From assembly GCF_018332475.1 (NCBI RefSeq), contig NZ_BOQB01000022.1, positions 1 through 32,884 on the forward strand: a stretch of 32,884 nt of DNA. The letters run 5' to 3'. The DNA comes from Bacillus sanguinis. Its GTDB lineage: Bacteria > Bacillota > Bacilli > Bacillales > Bacillaceae_G. Positions 23,596-31,200 of the stretch are shown here, piece by piece. Below the pieces are notes generated by a model. That model did no database searches. It had not been told where the DNA came from and was given only the letters and a program-made list of their open reading frames with translations. Within the stretch, counting starts at the first letter, position 1, and every line of letters begins with the position of its first letter. A program made the translations under genes and the position numbers.

Positions 23596-24006
23596 ATAAA
23601 TACTGAGGATCTAAAAGAGTGGGTATTTATTGCAAAATCTGATTTAGATTCTGCTGGTTACTTAACTCACATGAAACCTTTCCCTACTGCAATTATTTGT
23701 TATCATAGTCAACAATGTGTGGAAAAACTTCTAAAAGGGTTTCTTGCACTAAACGGTAGACCAGTCCCTAAAACTCATAACCTTTTAATGCTGCACAAAT
23801 TGTGTCGGAAATTAGATGAGGAGTTCTCATTGATTTTAGAACAGTGCGTGCAGCTAAATGGTTATGCTACAGACATTCGTTATCCGTATTTTGAAGCACT
23901 TACTGTTCAAGATGGATTAATCGCTATACAACATGCTCAAAAAGTAATGAGCTTTTATATGGAAAAGTTAAACAAGTTGAATATACATGAAATCACAGTT
24001 GATTAA
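23596..24006 (+). CDS. HEPN-domain protein, partner of the MNT; natural start codon apparently lost
   Basis: The protein is a HEPN domain of the Pfam05168 type: LKEWVFIAKSDLDSAGYL, then CYHSQQCVEKLLKGFLALNG, then PVPKTHNLLMLHKLC, then ATDIRYPYFEALTVQDGL and AIQHAQKVMSF. No R-x4-6-H ribonuclease motif is seen, so it may not be an RNase toxin of HepT type. The expected start reads ATA AAT ACT GAG at 23596; an ATG there would create the usual ATGA overlap with the MNT stop (now TAA). In unspliced RNA the frame is open back to a TTG at 23563 inside intron domain VI, preceded by GGGGGAAAAG. About 136 residues from 23596. Confidence 0.7.
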   Translation: MNTEDLKEWVFIAKSDLDSAGYLTHMKPFPTAIICYHSQQCVEKLLKGFLALNGRPVPKTHNLLMLHKLCRKLDEEFSLILEQCVQLNGYATDIRYPYFEALTVQDGLIAIQHAQKVMSFYMEKLNKLNIHEITVD

Positions 24007-24024
24007 AAATAGAGGATATACACA

Positions 24025-24059
24025 AAAGAGAGTGCCTATTAAATAGGGACTCTCTTTTT
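24025..24059 (+). terminator. Rho-independent terminator after the HEPN gene
   Basis: AAAGAGAGTgCCTATT pairs with AATAGGgACTCTCTTTTT as a near-perfect stem. It closes the dnaN-to-HEPN transcript and leaves the DndC-like gene on its own or as read-through. Confidence 0.75.
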
Positions 24060-24130
24060 CTATCTAAAAACAGAGGAGGCATGCTCCATAGTAGTATGAA
24101 ATGATACTTTGCTATGGGGATAACAATATA

Positions 24131-25903
24131 ATGATGGATATATATAAAGAAATTAAAGAGGAAATGAAAAAAGTCTATTTATCTCGCGATTGTTGTTTTG
24201 TAGGTTACAGTGGGGGGAAAGATAGTTCTGCCATGTTGACGTTACTATGGGATGCAATTGCTGAGCTACCACTAGAGCAACGTACAAATCCAATTCATAT
24301 CTTAACTTCCGAAGTTGGAGTAGAAACACCTGCTATGACGGCTTATATCTCAAGGACATTACAAAAGATCCAGGAGAATGCAAATGAGCAAAACCTACCA
24401 TTTGTCGTTCATGGTGTGAAACCACTTATGAAAGAATCATATTGGTATAAGGTAATAGGCAGAGGCGTTTTACCACCGAGCGGAAACAGTAGATTGAGAT
24501 GGTGTACTGACTCTCTCAAGGTCAAACCGATGCAGCGAAAGATGAAAGAAATCTTAATAGCTTCTCAAACTACTACTGCAGTAGAATGCTTTGATGAATA
24601 TGATGGTGTACTTATGCTGGCCGTTCGTAATGAAGAGAGCGCTCGAAGAAGACATAGTATTCAAAAGCATGAGATAAGTAATGATTCCTTATTTTCACGT
24701 CATAATGATATGAAGAATATCCTCTGCTTTAATCCAGTTAAATTTTTAACCGGTGATGAAGTATGGATGTTACTTTTAGATAGAGGGATACTGCCTTTTG
24801 GTGTGGATGTGGAAGAAATGAGCATACAGTATGGACAAGCTATGTTTGAATGTGGCATAAAAACAGGTGGGAAGCAGCAGGGAAATGCTTGTGGAGCTGC
24901 AAACTCACGTAGTGGATGTTGGACTTGCCTAATGATGAATGGTGAGGATAAAATGTTGACCCAGCTAATAAGTGAGGGGTATACGGACTATGCTTATCTA
25001 CAATCCTGGAAAAGCTTCTTACGTTCGATTAGAAACGATATTCGGTATCGGAATGTAATGAATAGACGAAGCCTGCAAACGCTCCTTAGAAACGAAAATA
25101 AAAGGGATTCAGACTTGTTTTCCATATGTAATCATGTTGAATATGATTATATTATGTTTGATCGTACAGAAAAGGGAGACTATGCACCAGGAGGACTAAC
25201 AGTAGAAGGTAGAAGAATGCTTTTAGAGTATCTACTTTATATTCAACAAGAAATGAATACGAGTCTTATATCTGAAGAAGAAATTGAGGCAGTACTACAA
25301 GGCTGGTATGACACAGATGGTATTCGCGTATATCGAGATGAATTGGAGCCAATACATCACGCATGTCTTGGTGAATTGGTGTTCAAACCTGATTGTACAA
25401 TAAATGAAGAAAAAACGACGTCTCCATTCCCTGTGTTTTTCGTGGAAATTGATGTTCATTTAGGGAAGCAGGAGATATTTCGTTGGATGAAGGAACGACA
25501 GAAAGTTACGCAGCAGAGTTTTTTCTTTTTCCCTTCAAATTATTCTAATGATTCTACAAAGCTTACATGGAACAAACTAACCTTTGTTGTATCTAGATTT
25601 GATATAACAGAAGCAAGAGATGCTGAACGCATTATACGTCAATGGTTAGGTATGACGATGTACCATGAAAAGGCAGAAGCACAACATAAAAAGATGCTTG
25701 TACAGCTGTTCATTCATTCTATGAAGAATGAACAATTATTTAATCCGGATGAATTAGAAAATACGAAGATCCTATATACTACAGAGTTTATAAGTAGGCT
25801 CTCTCGATTGCTAGAAACAGAGGAGTTGCTATCCGAGGAGACTAATCACCTCTTTGCAAAAATACTTAAAGAAATGGCTAACGAAACATTTCTTATAGCG
25901 TGA
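24131..25903 (+). CDS. DndC-like PAPS-reductase-family protein (solitary)
   Basis: The ~590-residue protein matches DndC, the iron-sulfur sulfurtransferase of DNA phosphorothioation. It has a PP-loop FVGYSGGKDSSAMLTLLWDA, LTSEVGVETPAMTAY, RWCTDSLKVKP, LAVRNEESARRR, and a cysteine cluster GNACGAANSRSGCWTCLMMN (with Cys251, four Cys, as in DndC; numbered from 24101). DndC feeds sulfur from the DndA cysteine desulfurase to the DNA backbone. No dndB, dndD or dndE is in the window, so a different role (a lone defence or modification enzyme, or a partner of the Ubl system) is possible. ATG 24131 is used, after GGGGA; ATG 24101 lies in a hairpin with no near ribosome binding site. The ~300-residue C-terminal part is unassigned. 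Confidence 0.75.
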   Translation: MMDIYKEIKEEMKKVYLSRDCCFVGYSGGKDSSAMLTLLWDAIAELPLEQRTNPIHILTSEVGVETPAMTAYISRTLQKIQENANEQNLPFVVHGVKPLMKESYWYKVIGRGVLPPSGNSRLRWCTDSLKVKPMQRKMKEILIASQTTTAVECFDEYDGVLMLAVRNEESARRRHSIQKHEISNDSLFSRHNDMKNILCFNPVKFLTGDEVWMLLLDRGILPFGVDVEEMSIQYGQAMFECGIKTGGKQQGNACGAANSRSGCWTCLMMNGEDKMLTQLISEGYTDYAYLQSWKSFLRSIRNDIRYRNVMNRRSLQTLLRNENKRDSDLFSICNHVEYDYIMFDRTEKGDYAPGGLTVEGRRMLLEYLLYIQQEMNTSLISEEEIEAVLQGWYDTDGIRVYRDELEPIHHACLGELVFKPDCTINEEKTTSPFPVFFVEIDVHLGKQEIFRWMKERQKVTQQSFFFFPSNYSNDSTKLTWNKLTFVVSRFDITEARDAERIIRQWLGMTMYHEKAEAQHKKMLVQLFIHSMKNEQLFNPDELENTKILYTTEFISRLSRLLETEELLSEETNHLFAKILKEMANETFLIA

Positions 25904-25925
25904 TATATAAATAATAGATATATTT

Positions 25926-25953
25926 AGAGAGTACCTATTCAATAGGTGCTTTC
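25926..25953 (+). terminator. Terminator-like hairpin after the DndC-like gene
   Basis: AGAGagtACCTATT pairs with AATAGGTgctTTCT. It resembles the 24025 hairpin in sequence (AGAG.GTNCCTATT..AATAGG) but has a poor T run. It lies just upstream of the AGAGGAG site of the 25982 gene. Confidence 0.45.
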
Positions 25954-25981
25954 TATATTACAAAGGCAAGAGGAGATTTTA

Positions 25982-26110
25982 ATGGAATTTAAAAAACTTA
26001 TGAAGTATATAGAAGAGAATAAGGAAGAACACTTTGATGAATTAATTAAAGAAAATGAAAACGCAATTAAAGAAATCGATAAAAAAAATGAGAAGAAAGC
26101 AGATTTTTAA
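25982..26110 (+). CDS. Small charged protein (42 residues)
   Basis: ATG 25982 follows AGAGGAG by 6 bases. The product is almost all Lys, Glu, Asp, Asn and Ile (EFKKLMKYIEENKEEHFDEL, then KENENAIKEI), predicting a single amphipathic helix or coiled coil. It is not a recognised family. The clear ribosome binding site and spacing support a real gene. Confidence 0.5.
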   Translation: MEFKKLMKYIEENKEEHFDELIKENENAIKEIDKKNEKKADF

Positions 26111-26177
26111 AAATAGTTATGATATTTACCGAAGAACTATTAGAAACGTATAAATATAGGATTCAAGGAGGATACTT

Positions 26178-26498
26178 ATGACTGAAATTAGTTTAAAAGA
26201 CAGATGTATTCAAATTCTAGCCACAATTCCAACAATAGTATTTTTTATTTGGAGCATGTACTACTGCTTTCAGCTATTTGTAGGAAATGAAATACCTGGA
26301 GTAAATCCTATTACAAAGTTTATACTTGGGTTGATTACACTGTTTATGGGAATAGGCGGACTTATTAATTTAACTAAGCCTAATGTAGATGCTGTCGAGT
26401 TCTCCCTAAAGACACTTTGCGGGTTACTTGCAATTGGCTTTATATTAGGGTCAGGACAATTTATAGATATCGTAAAAGTAGTCATTAATTCATTGTAA
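26178..26498 (+). CDS. Small membrane protein
   Basis: The 106-residue product has three hydrophobic segments (about residues 11-34, 46-64 and 78-96) and no signal cleavage site, so it is an integral membrane protein. AAGGAGG lies 6 bases before the ATG. I recognise no family. It is the last plus-strand gene before the insertion sequences. Confidence 0.65.
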   Translation: MTEISLKDRCIQILATIPTIVFFIWSMYYCFQLFVGNEIPGVNPITKFILGLITLFMGIGGLINLTKPNVDAVEFSLKTLCGLLAIGFILGSGQFIDIVKVVINSL

Positions 26499-26590
26499 AG
26501 AAATCATATATTTTTTAGTACCTTTTAAAAGCCCAATTATATTTTATATATAATGGTCTTATCCCTGTCAAGTAGACAGCATTAAAAAGA

Positions 26591-27331
26591 CTAAGCAGCC
26601 ATCGAGATTCGATATTCTATCGGAGCTCGATGGTTGAGTCGTTTTTGGAAACGTTTATAGTTATAAAAGTAAATATATTCTTCAATTGCTTGTATTAAAT
26701 CCGCTTCTGTTTTAAAATGATTCAAATACAACATCTCCGATTTAAAATGGGAGAAAAATGACTCGATACAGGCATTATCATGGCAGTTTCCTTTGCGAGA
26801 GTGGCTGCCAATGATACCTAAATCTAAAAGTCGTTTGTTGTAGGCATGAGATGTGTACTGGAACCCCTGATCTGAATGGAGAATGGTTCCACGCACATCT
26901 CTTTTTTGTGCCAACATTTCAATTGTATCTAATACAAGTTCATTATCATTACGCTTGGAAATTTTCCAAGAAACAACTTCGTTATTATAAATATCTTGTA
27001 CAACAGAAAGATAGCGGAAGCCCTCTTGAAATCGTAGGTAGGTAATGTCTGTAACAAGCGCTTCATTTTGTTGGCGATCTTTGAATTCACGGTTTAAAAC
27101 ATTTGGAAAAGTATTAGAATAATTCCCTTTAAAGAAGCGACGCTTCTTTCGAATAATAGACTGAATGTTAAGCTCACTCATTAATCGATATACCTTTTTG
27201 TGATTTATAAAATATCCCTCTTCTTCTAAAGCGATTTTCATACGTGGATATCCATATTCTTTGTGCTTTACGTGAATAGATTGAATTACCTTTTTTAATC
27301 GTTTATCGGATTCTAGTCGCATGTTGTTCAT
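26591..27331 (-). CDS. IS3-family transposase OrfB (DDE integrase)
   Basis: The 246-residue part from the first ATG shows the rve/DDE core: LVTDITYLRF (first Asp), ILHSDQGFQYTS (second Asp), and KGNCHDNACIESFFSHFKSE (Glu). HTH_21 residues (KKVIQSIHVKHKEYGYPRMK) precede it. The frame extends upstream (toward 27460) without an ATG, ELLKRKYPVIWLTKFAGVHR, because OrfB is normally made by a -1 frameshift on an A6G slippery site at the end of orfA (AAAAAAG, about 27484-27490). Confidence 0.85.
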   Translation of the reverse strand: MNNMRLESDKRLKKVIQSIHVKHKEYGYPRMKIALEEEGYFINHKKVYRLMSELNIQSIIRKKRRFFKGNYSNTFPNVLNREFKDRQQNEALVTDITYLRFQEGFRYLSVVQDIYNNEVVSWKISKRNDNELVLDTIEMLAQKRDVRGTILHSDQGFQYTSHAYNKRLLDLGIIGSHSRKGNCHDNACIESFFSHFKSEMLYLNHFKTEADLIQAIEEYIYFYNYKRFQKRLNHRAPIEYRISMAA

Positions 27332-27465
27332 ACTTTTTGTATGAACCCACTTATAGTAACTTGAGCGATGTACACCCGCAAATTTAGTAAGCCATATAAC
27401 AGGATATTTTCTCTTTAGTAATTCAATGATATGATATCGTTCTTTATATTTTAGTACGCCCCCAT

Positions 27466-27698
27466 TTACAGATTTGGATACTGCTTTTTTAAATATTCAA
27501 CCTGAGCCTTATAGTAATCACGCTCTTCTTCAACAGTTTTAAAATGGATCCGTTTGCCTTTTAAAGGGTTCGGTATACCTTTCGTTTTATTATTTTCCCC
27601 GCGAGTATCTGTAATTTCACCACGTTCTTTATATTTTTTCACCCAATTTTTAAGTTGTGTAGAGCTTCTAATCTGATATTTTTTCGCTATCATATCGT
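27466..27698 (-). pseudogene. IS3-family OrfA, interrupted by IS66
   Basis: The remaining frame holds MIAKKYQIRSSTQLKNWVKK, an HTH typical of IS3 OrfA, then a leucine-zipper-like tail EEERDYYKAQVEYLKKQ. Upstream sequence that appears to extend the frame is IS66 sequence. Its true N-terminal part lies at 30119-30165 (VQSYLNGEGSYDM), where a TAA also occurs before any start codon, so OrfA may already have been damaged before the IS66 insertion. Confidence 0.7.
27691..27698. repeat. Target site duplication, left copy
   Basis: CATATCGT directly precedes the IS66 left end and is repeated at 30119-30126. Confidence 0.88.
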
Positions 27699-27782
27699 GT
27701 AAGCCCCCATTCAAACAACGCATATAAACACGCAGCACCTCCTGGTACGATACATGTATCAATAAAAGGAGGTGCTTTTCCT

Positions 27783-27977
27783 ATGCCACAACAAAAACTA
27801 ACCATTGTTCCCGTTACATTACATACCGAAAACGAAAATAATTCTGCAACAAAGCCAACAGTGCTTTCCTCCAATCCTACTTGCACGATTAAAACAGCAA
27901 ACGCTGAAATTTCCTTCTTTAACGGTGTAGATGAGCATATCATCCAAGCGGTCATGAGGGAGTTGAAAAATGGGTGA
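27783..27977 (+). CDS. tnpA: IS66 accessory protein TnpA
   Basis: The 64-residue product occupies the tnpA position of IS66 elements (small, upstream of tnpB) and ends NGVDEHIIQAVMRELKNG. Its stop overlaps the GTG start of tnpB (GTGA), coupling the two. It is shorter than many IS66 TnpA proteins and has no obvious HTH. AAGGAGG lies 8 bases upstream of a GCTTTTCCTATG start region. Confidence 0.65.
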   Translation: MPQQKLTIVPVTLHTENENNSATKPTVLSSNPTCTIKTANAEISFFNGVDEHIIQAVMRELKNG

Positions 27978-28327
27978 AACACGACTATACAAGTGTTAAA
28001 AACATTTATATCATTTGCGGTAAGACAGATATGAGAAAAGGAATTGATGGGCTTGCCACACTGATTCAAGATTCTTTCGAACTTGATCCATATGGCGATT
28101 CCATTTTCTTATTTTCAGGGTGGAGTAAAGACCGCTATAAATGTCTGTATTTTGATGGTGATGGCTTCGCCATGCTGTATAAGCGTTTGGATAGTGGAAA
28201 ACTTCAATGGCCAAAAGATGAAAATGAAGTACGCCATCTTTCACAACAGGAGCTTCGCTGGCTCCTTGAAGGGTTATCCATTCAGCAGCCAAAAGCCATT
28301 CAACCATCGCCAAAAGGTGCGTTCTAA
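27974..28327 (+). CDS. tnpB: IS66 Orf2 / TnpB
   Basis: The 117-residue protein has the IS66 Orf2 signature: VKNIYIICGKTDMRKGIDGL, then FLFSGWSKDRYKCLYFDGDG and FAMLYKRLDSGKLQWP. TnpB is needed for transposition together with TnpC, although its activity is unknown. It starts at GTG overlapping the tnpA stop. Confidence 0.9.
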   Translation: MKHDYTSVKNIYIICGKTDMRKGIDGLATLIQDSFELDPYGDSIFLFSGWSKDRYKCLYFDGDGFAMLYKRLDSGKLQWPKDENEVRHLSQQELRWLLEGLSIQQPKAIQPSPKGAF

Positions 28328-28415
28328 ATTCGTTCAAGTCGTTATTTTTATCTTTATTTTCACTGTTCGAACTGATTATAATAGGAGGAACGAAACTGAA
28401 CGAAACTGAACGAAA

Positions 28416-30020
28416 GTGGTGAATGATGTGACGAACGTTTCTTCTACGAATGAAAATCAATCTGAGAAATTAATTCGATTGCTTGAAGATCAATTAGCTC
28501 ATTCGAATCAACAAAATAAAGAGTTATCGAAAAAGTTGGATCAATCGTTGAAACAGATTGAATCGTTAACGCAACAACTTCAACACTTAACCAAGCTCTT
28601 ATATGGCTCTAAAACAGAAAAATCCAAATACAATACGCCCGACGGGCAAGTGTCCTTATTTGAGGATGACCCGTCTTTTACTGATCCTGAGCACACAGAA
28701 GAACAAAGCCAACAGACCATTTCTTATACTGTTGTACGAAAAATTCAACCAAAAAAACGAAATGATTCCTTGCGTGAAGATATTGAAATAGAAGCTATTC
28801 ACCATCATCCAGCAAATACAATCTGTGACGGTTGCCATGATCAAATGATAGAAATGGGCAGTACAATCGTGCGTGAAGAGGCGAAATTTATTCCTGCGAA
28901 AATGATGAAAGTTCAACATATTGAACACGCTTATGAATGTAAAAAATGCAAAAGCGATTCATTACAAAAAGGGCAGATTAAACGTGGTAAAGCGCCACAA
29001 CCTCCCATTCAACGTAGCATCGCAAGTCCTAGCGTACTTGCCAAAGTGATGTATGATAAATTTTCACAATACTTACCTCTTTACCGTCAGGTAAAGGAAT
29101 GGGAGCGTTATGGCCTGAACACGAATGATAAGAACCTTTCCAATTGGGTCATTCGTGCCTCACACGATTGGCTATTGCCTATTTACGAACGAATGAAGTC
29201 TTTGATGATGGCTAAAACCATTCTACATGTCGATGAAACGTATTCACAAATTATCAACCGTTCCGATGGCAAATCTGGTCAGTCTAACGCCTACAATTGG
29301 GTCTATCGAAGTGTGCCCAGTCAAGGTCCAACGATTGTCCTGTTTCAAAGTTCATTATCACGTGCTCGGTCTGTTCTCGAAAGCTTCATTGAAGATTATT
29401 CCGGAACGATTGTCTGTGATGGTTATTCGGCCTATGACAAAATAGAAGGCGTCACCTTCGCAAATTGTTGGGCGCATGTTCGCCGTTATTGGATGAAAGC
29501 GAACAGCAAGAACGGACAAATCGGTGTCAGCTATTGTGATGCTTTGTATCGACTTGAAAGGAAATTCAAGCATCTGTCTCCCAGTAAGCGAAGAAAGAAA
29601 CGTCAAAAGTTTGCGTTGCCAATCGTTAAGAAATTCCTTGACTGGGTTGAAAAATCACCATTCTACGGCAAAAATGCGCTTGCAAAAGCAGCTGAATATA
29701 CTCTGAACAGAGCGAATGGACTAAAAGCATTCTTGAAGGATGGCCGTATCGAAATTGATAATAATCCAGCCGAAAATGCCATTCGTCCAAATGTGATGGG
29801 TCGAAAAAACTGGCTCTTTTCCGTCAGTGAAGCTGGTGCAAAAGCCAACGCCATCTGTTTAAGTATCGCAGAAACGGCAAAAGCAAACGGAGTGGATTTC
29901 TATCGTTATCTCTTGAAGTTACTGACGGATTTTCCGAATCTTGATATCTATCAACATTCGGAAATTTTAAATCAATATATGCCTTGGTCAAAAATGATCC
30001 AAGCAGAATGTGGCAGATAA
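28416..30020 (+). CDS. tnpC: IS66 transposase TnpC
   Basis: The 534-residue transposase has an N-terminal coiled coil (about residues 15-60, heptad-like QNKELSKKLDQSLKQIESLT), a zinc-ribbon with C-x-x-C-H and C-K-K-C (residues 138-176), and a DDE core: LHVDETYSQI, VCDGYSAYDK and EIDNNPAENAIRPN. The C-terminal KNWLFSVSEAGAKANAICLS matches the IS66 family tail. The start is GTG 28416. The frame is intact and no truncation is seen. Its C-terminal 290 bases are repeated, nearly identically, at 32596-32884. Confidence 0.92.
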   Translation: MVNDVTNVSSTNENQSEKLIRLLEDQLAHSNQQNKELSKKLDQSLKQIESLTQQLQHLTKLLYGSKTEKSKYNTPDGQVSLFEDDPSFTDPEHTEEQSQQTISYTVVRKIQPKKRNDSLREDIEIEAIHHHPANTICDGCHDQMIEMGSTIVREEAKFIPAKMMKVQHIEHAYECKKCKSDSLQKGQIKRGKAPQPPIQRSIASPSVLAKVMYDKFSQYLPLYRQVKEWERYGLNTNDKNLSNWVIRASHDWLLPIYERMKSLMMAKTILHVDETYSQIINRSDGKSGQSNAYNWVYRSVPSQGPTIVLFQSSLSRARSVLESFIEDYSGTIVCDGYSAYDKIEGVTFANCWAHVRRYWMKANSKNGQIGVSYCDALYRLERKFKHLSPSKRRKKRQKFALPIVKKFLDWVEKSPFYGKNALAKAAEYTLNRANGLKAFLKDGRIEIDNNPAENAIRPNVMGRKNWLFSVSEAGAKANAICLSIAETAKANGVDFYRYLLKLLTDFPNLDIYQHSEILNQYMPWSKMIQAECGR

Positions 30021-30024
30021 AATG

Positions 30025-30070
30025 AAATCACCGTATATCTGATTAAAAAAATCATGATATACGGTGATTT
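30025..30070 (+). terminator. Rho-independent terminator at the IS66 right end
   Basis: AAATCACCGTATAT and ATATACGGTGATTT pair around an A-rich loop, directly after the tnpC stop. The same sequence is present at 32818-32863. Confidence 0.7.
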
Positions 30071-30118
30071 ATGATGCGTACGGTTAAGGTATGCTTATTT
30101 TTTATAGTTCGGGCTTAC

Positions 30119-30126
30119 CATATCGT
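30119..30126. repeat. Target site duplication, right copy
   Basis: CATATCGT directly follows the IS66 right end and matches 27691-27698. Confidence 0.88.
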
Positions 30127-30157
30127 AGCTTCCCTCACCGTTTAAATAACTTTGAAC

Positions 30158-30285
30158 AGCTGTTCTCCTTTAATTAGTCTCCTTGCTAACCTAATTTCTG
30201 TTTCTCTAGCTGCTTGGTAAAAATATCCTCTTATAGTTGCTTCAAATCCTCCAGGTCGTTGAAAAACTTTCCTACAAAAAATCTA
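30158..30285 (-). pseudogene. Degenerate ORF fragment next to the catalase gene
   Basis: On the minus strand the frame RKVFQRPGGFEATIRGYFYQ, then AARETEIRLARRLIKGEQLF, runs to a stop at about 30158 inside the displaced IS3 orfA region. It has no start codon after the catalase stop, and its C-terminal end merges with IS3-family sequence (LIKGEQLF overlaps the IS region). It looks like the remains of a gene cut by the IS3 insertion. I recognise no family. It is on the same strand as the catalase gene and downstream of it. Confidence 0.4.
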
Positions 30286-31176
30286 TTATAAATTTTCCAT
30301 TAGACGTTTTTTGATTAATTCATAATCGTCCCTAGTAATACCAGGAGCAAATTCTTCAGGTAACTCCTCTAAGTTTGGAATTGGTCCGCCTTCAGGAGTA
30401 CCAATTTTCACTTCAAGCGGTTGCCCATTTTCCGGATTTGTTCCTTTCCAAATCATTCCGATATCCCTGTATTCTGTTTCGCTCCATGTGAATAGCACAT
30501 TGCTTAAGCCTTTTTCTATGAACGGTCTGGCATAATCAAATTTTGAGTTATCAAGATTTGGAACTGGAAGCATTTTCGTCAAGTCTACCCCTGTAGCAAT
30601 TTCGATTGCTTTCGCATAGGCGAGGATATGTGTTCCTCCACGAACAAGTAAATACCCAATCATGGTTCTAGCAACTGGGTTATCAGTCATCTCATAAACT
30701 CTCATTTTATGTGTACGTGCACCAATCTCTAGAAAAAAGTTATGTGTTAAATCTAAAACCAGATTTCCACTATTAAAAACATTATCACCAGTCCAAGGTC
30801 TTCCCATTGAATCACCTGGTATAGCCGTTTGAGCTGTAGAAATAAAATGGTGGGTGTTTCTCGCATCCTTCCCATTTTGAAGTGGAGTGATATCCGGATT
30901 CCCTGGAAAAGTATTACCTACCGATAACAAATTAATCGTATTAGAAACAAGTTCTACATGACCAAATTCTTCTGCTGTAATGCTTGCCACTAACTCATAG
31001 AATGGTTTTAGCTTTTTTTTATTTCTGAAGTTAAAAGACTGAAACATATAGTTATTTAAGGTAGACATCTCCCCAAACTTGCCACCCAAGAGTTCTTGTA
31101 CTGCTGCTGCAGCATTCATATCGCCGTGTGCGGGTATAGGAAGTTCAATTGCCAATTTATTTATTCTTTTAAACAT
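30286..31176 (-). CDS. Manganese catalase family protein (CotJC-like)
   Basis: The 296-residue protein has the di-manganese catalase ferritin-like pattern. Candidate metal ligands are Glu36 (GEMSTLNNYMFQSFNFR), Glu70 and His73 (AEEFGHVEL), and later EIGARTHKMRVYE with GGTHILAYAKAIE. Mn-catalases destroy hydrogen peroxide; in Bacillus several are spore-coat proteins of the CotJC type. GAGGGG lies 6 bases upstream of the ATG, on the minus strand. It is preceded by the DUF2642-like gene, so the two probably form one operon. The usual length is close to 270-300, so it looks intact. Confidence 0.88.
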   Translation of the reverse strand: MFKRINKLAIELPIPAHGDMNAAAAVQELLGGKFGEMSTLNNYMFQSFNFRNKKKLKPFYELVASITAEEFGHVELVSNTINLLSVGNTFPGNPDITPLQNGKDARNTHHFISTAQTAIPGDSMGRPWTGDNVFNSGNLVLDLTHNFFLEIGARTHKMRVYEMTDNPVARTMIGYLLVRGGTHILAYAKAIEIATGVDLTKMLPVPNLDNSKFDYARPFIEKGLSNVLFTWSETEYRDIGMIWKGTNPENGQPLEVKIGTPEGGPIPNLEELPEEFAPGITRDDYELIKKRLMENL

Positions 31177-31200
31177 TATTTCCCCTCCACTTCCTTTTTG

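Larger units (their letters stand above)
26566..27698 (-). mobile_element. IS3-family (IS150-like) element, 3' and middle part; 5' part displaced beyond the IS66
   Basis: The right end begins with TGTCAAGTAGACAGC at 26566, typical of IS3-family terminal repeats. The element encodes orfA and orfB on the minus strand. It is interrupted at 27698 by a complete IS66 element. The orfA frame resumes at 30119-30126 (target duplication) and can be read as GEGSYDMIAKKYQI across the join. I could not identify the other terminal repeat with confidence, so the outer limit beyond about 30165 is uncertain. Confidence 0.75.
27699..30118 (+). mobile_element. Complete IS66-family element
   Basis: The element spans 2420 bases from GTAAGCCC at 27699 to the inverted GGGCTTAC at 30111-30118, the IS66-type terminal sequence. 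It is flanked by an 8-base direct repeat CATATCGT (27691-27698 and 30119-30126), the target duplication length expected of IS66. It carries tnpA, tnpB and tnpC in the usual order and a terminator hairpin at its right end. It sits inside orfA of the IS3-family element. Confidence 0.9.

Noticed and set aside
26851-27045. Plus-strand ORF within the IS3-family element
   Set aside because: It is the complement of the DDE transposase frame.
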